DNA from: Aliitabrizicola sp031408575
GTDB taxonomy: Bacteria; Pseudomonadota; Alphaproteobacteria; Rhodobacterales; Rhodobacteraceae
DNA length: 5,129 nt
Assembly (NCBI GenBank): GCA_031408575.1
Contig: JANNWS010000202.1
Span: 1 to 5,129 of the forward strand
Direction of reading: 5' to 3'
The notes under the pieces were generated by a model. The model saw nothing but the letters and a program-made list of their open reading frames with translations. It ran no database searches and had not been told where the DNA came from. Below, piece by piece: positions 4,339-5,129 of this stretch; position 1 is the stretch's first letter, and each line of letters begins with the position of its first letter. The translations under genes were made by a program, and so were the position numbers.

Positions 4339-5129
4339 TCAATGCACACCCCGCGCCCTCAACCGTTCCGGCGTGACGAGGCCGCGTGACAGCATGGCGT
4401 CGCGGATTGTGTTGCTGATCGTGTTGGCGGGGAGGAATTTGTCTGAATTGACCATTTCGGCGTAGAAGGCAGCGAGTTCGTCGGCGCTGGGCCGGGCGCC
4501 CTCCGAGCGCTTGAGCTGGCGTTTGCTAGTCGGGGCCTTGGAGGAAGCCGCAGCGATCTGCGCATCGTGCTTGGCGGCGCGTTCCATCGCCCGGTCGAGG
4601 GCCTTGGGCCCATCGGGTGGGGCAGGGTGGTCCCTCCGGGTTTCGGTGGCGGTTTCGATGATCCGGTCCTCAGAGAGGCCAAGGTCGTCGATCCAGCGGC
4701 GCACATGGGTTTTGGCGGGCCAGCCTTGCCACCAGGCGGGCAGGGTGCCGACTGGATCGATGCCCAGAGCGGTCAGCAGCTCTGCGAAGAAACGATCATA
4801 TTCGATCTCGCGCGCTTGCGCGTCCTCCTCCTCCTTTACAGGTTTAGTTAAAGGTTCTCTTACAAGGTTATACTCCGGATTCCGGAGATGGCTTTGGGGA
4901 AAATCCGGAGATGGAACGCCCGGAAATCCGGAGACGGCTCCATCTGGCGATTCCGGAGATGGGGTGTCATTTTCCTCCATGATTTCAACAAAGCCATCTC
5001 CACTTTCCGGAGTTGGCTTTTGCGGGAATCCCTGCTCGAACCCGAGGATATAGCGCGTCGGAAGTCGCCGGTGGGTGCGCAGATCTTTGACGCGGATGCG
5101 GTGGATCAGGCCCAGATCTTCCAGCGTCG
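4339..5129 (-). CDS. Putative replication initiator with winged-helix domain (N-terminus off right edge)
   Basis: The frame is open from the right edge to TGA 4341-4339: 263 codons without the start. An internal ATG at 4980 is not the start, because coding clearly continues upstream. Visible residues 1-30, LEDLGLIHRIRVKDLRTHRR followed by LPTRYILGF, look like the last helix and wing of a winged-helix DNA-binding domain, as in lambda O-type and other plasmid or phage initiators. Residues about 31-100 are a Pro/Ser/Glu-rich linker (TPSPESPDG, GVPSPDFP, KPVKEEEDAQ). A C-terminal part follows, with a helical unit FFAELLTALGIDP, the WWQGWPAKTHVRRWIDDLG stretch and a final SNTIRDAMLSRGLVTPERLR. The linker DNA carries iteron-like repeats and an A+T-rich tract, which supports a role in replication initiation. 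A phage O-like protein, a RepC-like protein or a non-replicative regulator remain possible. Confidence 0.6.
   Translation of the reverse strand, partial: TLEDLGLIHRIRVKDLRTHRRLPTRYILGFEQGFPQKPTPESGDGFVEIMEENDTPSPESPDGAVSGFPGVPSPDFPQSHLRNPEYNLVREPLTKPVKEEEDAQAREIEYDRFFAELLTALGIDPVGTLPAWWQGWPAKTHVRRWIDDLGLSEDRIIETATETRRDHPAPPDGPKALDRAMERAAKHDAQIAAASSKAPTSKRQLKRSEGARPSADELAAFYAEMVNSDKFLPANTISNTIRDAMLSRGLVTPERLRARGVH
4835..4872. other. A+T-rich segment with direct repeat, candidate DNA-unwinding element
   Basis: Inside the putative initiator gene, a clearly A+T-rich tract interrupts G+C-rich coding DNA directly beside the repeat array. It contains TTACAGGTTTA (4836-4846) and TTACAAGGTTATA (4860-4872), a near-direct repeat 24 bases apart, plus a further AAGGTT at 4851-4856. 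Origins often place such tracts beside iterons as the melting site. No consensus DnaA box (TTATNCACA) was found. The coded residues here are EYNLVREPLTKPVKE. Confidence 0.4.
4881..5016. repeat. Iteron-like direct repeats inside the putative initiator gene
   Basis: Plus-strand motif TCCGGAGATGG occurs at 4881-4891, 4904-4914 and 4952-4962, with single-change copies TCCGGAGACGG at 4927-4937 and TCCGGAGTTGG at 5006-5016. Start-to-start distances are 23, 23, 25 and 54 bases, about two helical turns for the first three. A bare TCCGGA also lies at 4874-4879. The copies fall in all three codon phases of the minus-strand gene and encode different residues (PSPD, VSG, HLRNPE, PTPE), so the likeness is in the DNA and not in a repeated peptide. 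This fits initiator-binding iterons; the origin role is inferred. Confidence 0.65.
4990..5020. repeat. Inverted repeat overlapping the outer iteron copy
   Basis: AAAGCCATCTCC (4990-5001) and GGAGTTGGCTTT (5009-5020) are 12-bp arms with one mismatch and a 7-base centre. The left arm is an inverted partial copy of the iteron motif (GGAGATGG plus CTTT) and the right arm contains the fifth direct copy. Paired inverted iteron copies often serve as autorepression operators for initiators, but here the site is inside the coding region, so it may simply be part of the origin. Confidence 0.5.

Noticed and set aside
4339..4980. ATG 4980 as the true start of the right-edge gene
   Set aside because: The frame is open to 5129 and the upstream codons encode a winged-helix-like segment, so the gene begins outside the window.
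4881..5016. CRISPR array
   Set aside because: The repeated unit is only about 11 bp with 12-14 bp between copies, too short for CRISPR repeats and spacers, and it lies in an open coding frame.

Overview
The window looks like alphaproteobacterial DNA: high-G+C coding regions, a xanthorhodopsin-type proton pump next to crt genes, and small plasmid/phage-type accessory genes. I cannot separate Rhodobacterales from Sphingomonadales from this sequence alone. It divides into two unrelated halves joined by a gene-poor stretch.

Left half (1-2012, all minus strand): a phototrophy cluster read right to left. A complete microbial rhodopsin of the xanthorhodopsin/Gloeobacter-rhodopsin group is followed by a perfect 10-bp hairpin, then crtE (geranylgeranyl-diphosphate synthase), then the first 92 codons of crtI (phytoene desaturase), which runs off the left edge. 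crtE and crtI overlap by one base (TAATG). CrtE supplies GGPP and CrtI desaturates phytoene, so the cluster makes carotenoid precursors of retinal and possibly an antenna carotenoid. The other genes needed (crtB, crtY, a retinal-forming dioxygenase) are not in the window and may lie beyond position 1. The rhodopsin keeps all proton-pump residues, is predicted to absorb green light, and has glycine at the position that allows carotenoid antenna binding in relatives.

Middle (2013-3137): about 530 bases of low-G+C, gene-free DNA upstream of the rhodopsin, probably holding its promoter, then a frameshifted and truncated phage-type helix-turn-helix gene (small-terminase-like). This looks like a decayed module boundary.

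Right half (3138-5129): three tightly packed plus-strand genes of unknown function (69, 182 and 111 codons), each with a good ribosome-binding site or overlapping its neighbour, then a convergent minus-strand gene whose start lies beyond the right edge. That gene encodes the end of a winged-helix-like domain, a Pro/Ser/Glu-rich linker and a C-terminal domain. Its linker DNA carries five direct copies of an 11-bp motif, mostly 23-25 bp apart and in all three codon phases, followed by an A+T-rich segment with its own direct repeat. This has the layout of a replication origin embedded in an initiator gene, as in phage lambda O. If so, the rhodopsin/carotenoid operon sits less than 3 kb from a replication origin and may be on a plasmid or another mobile replicon.
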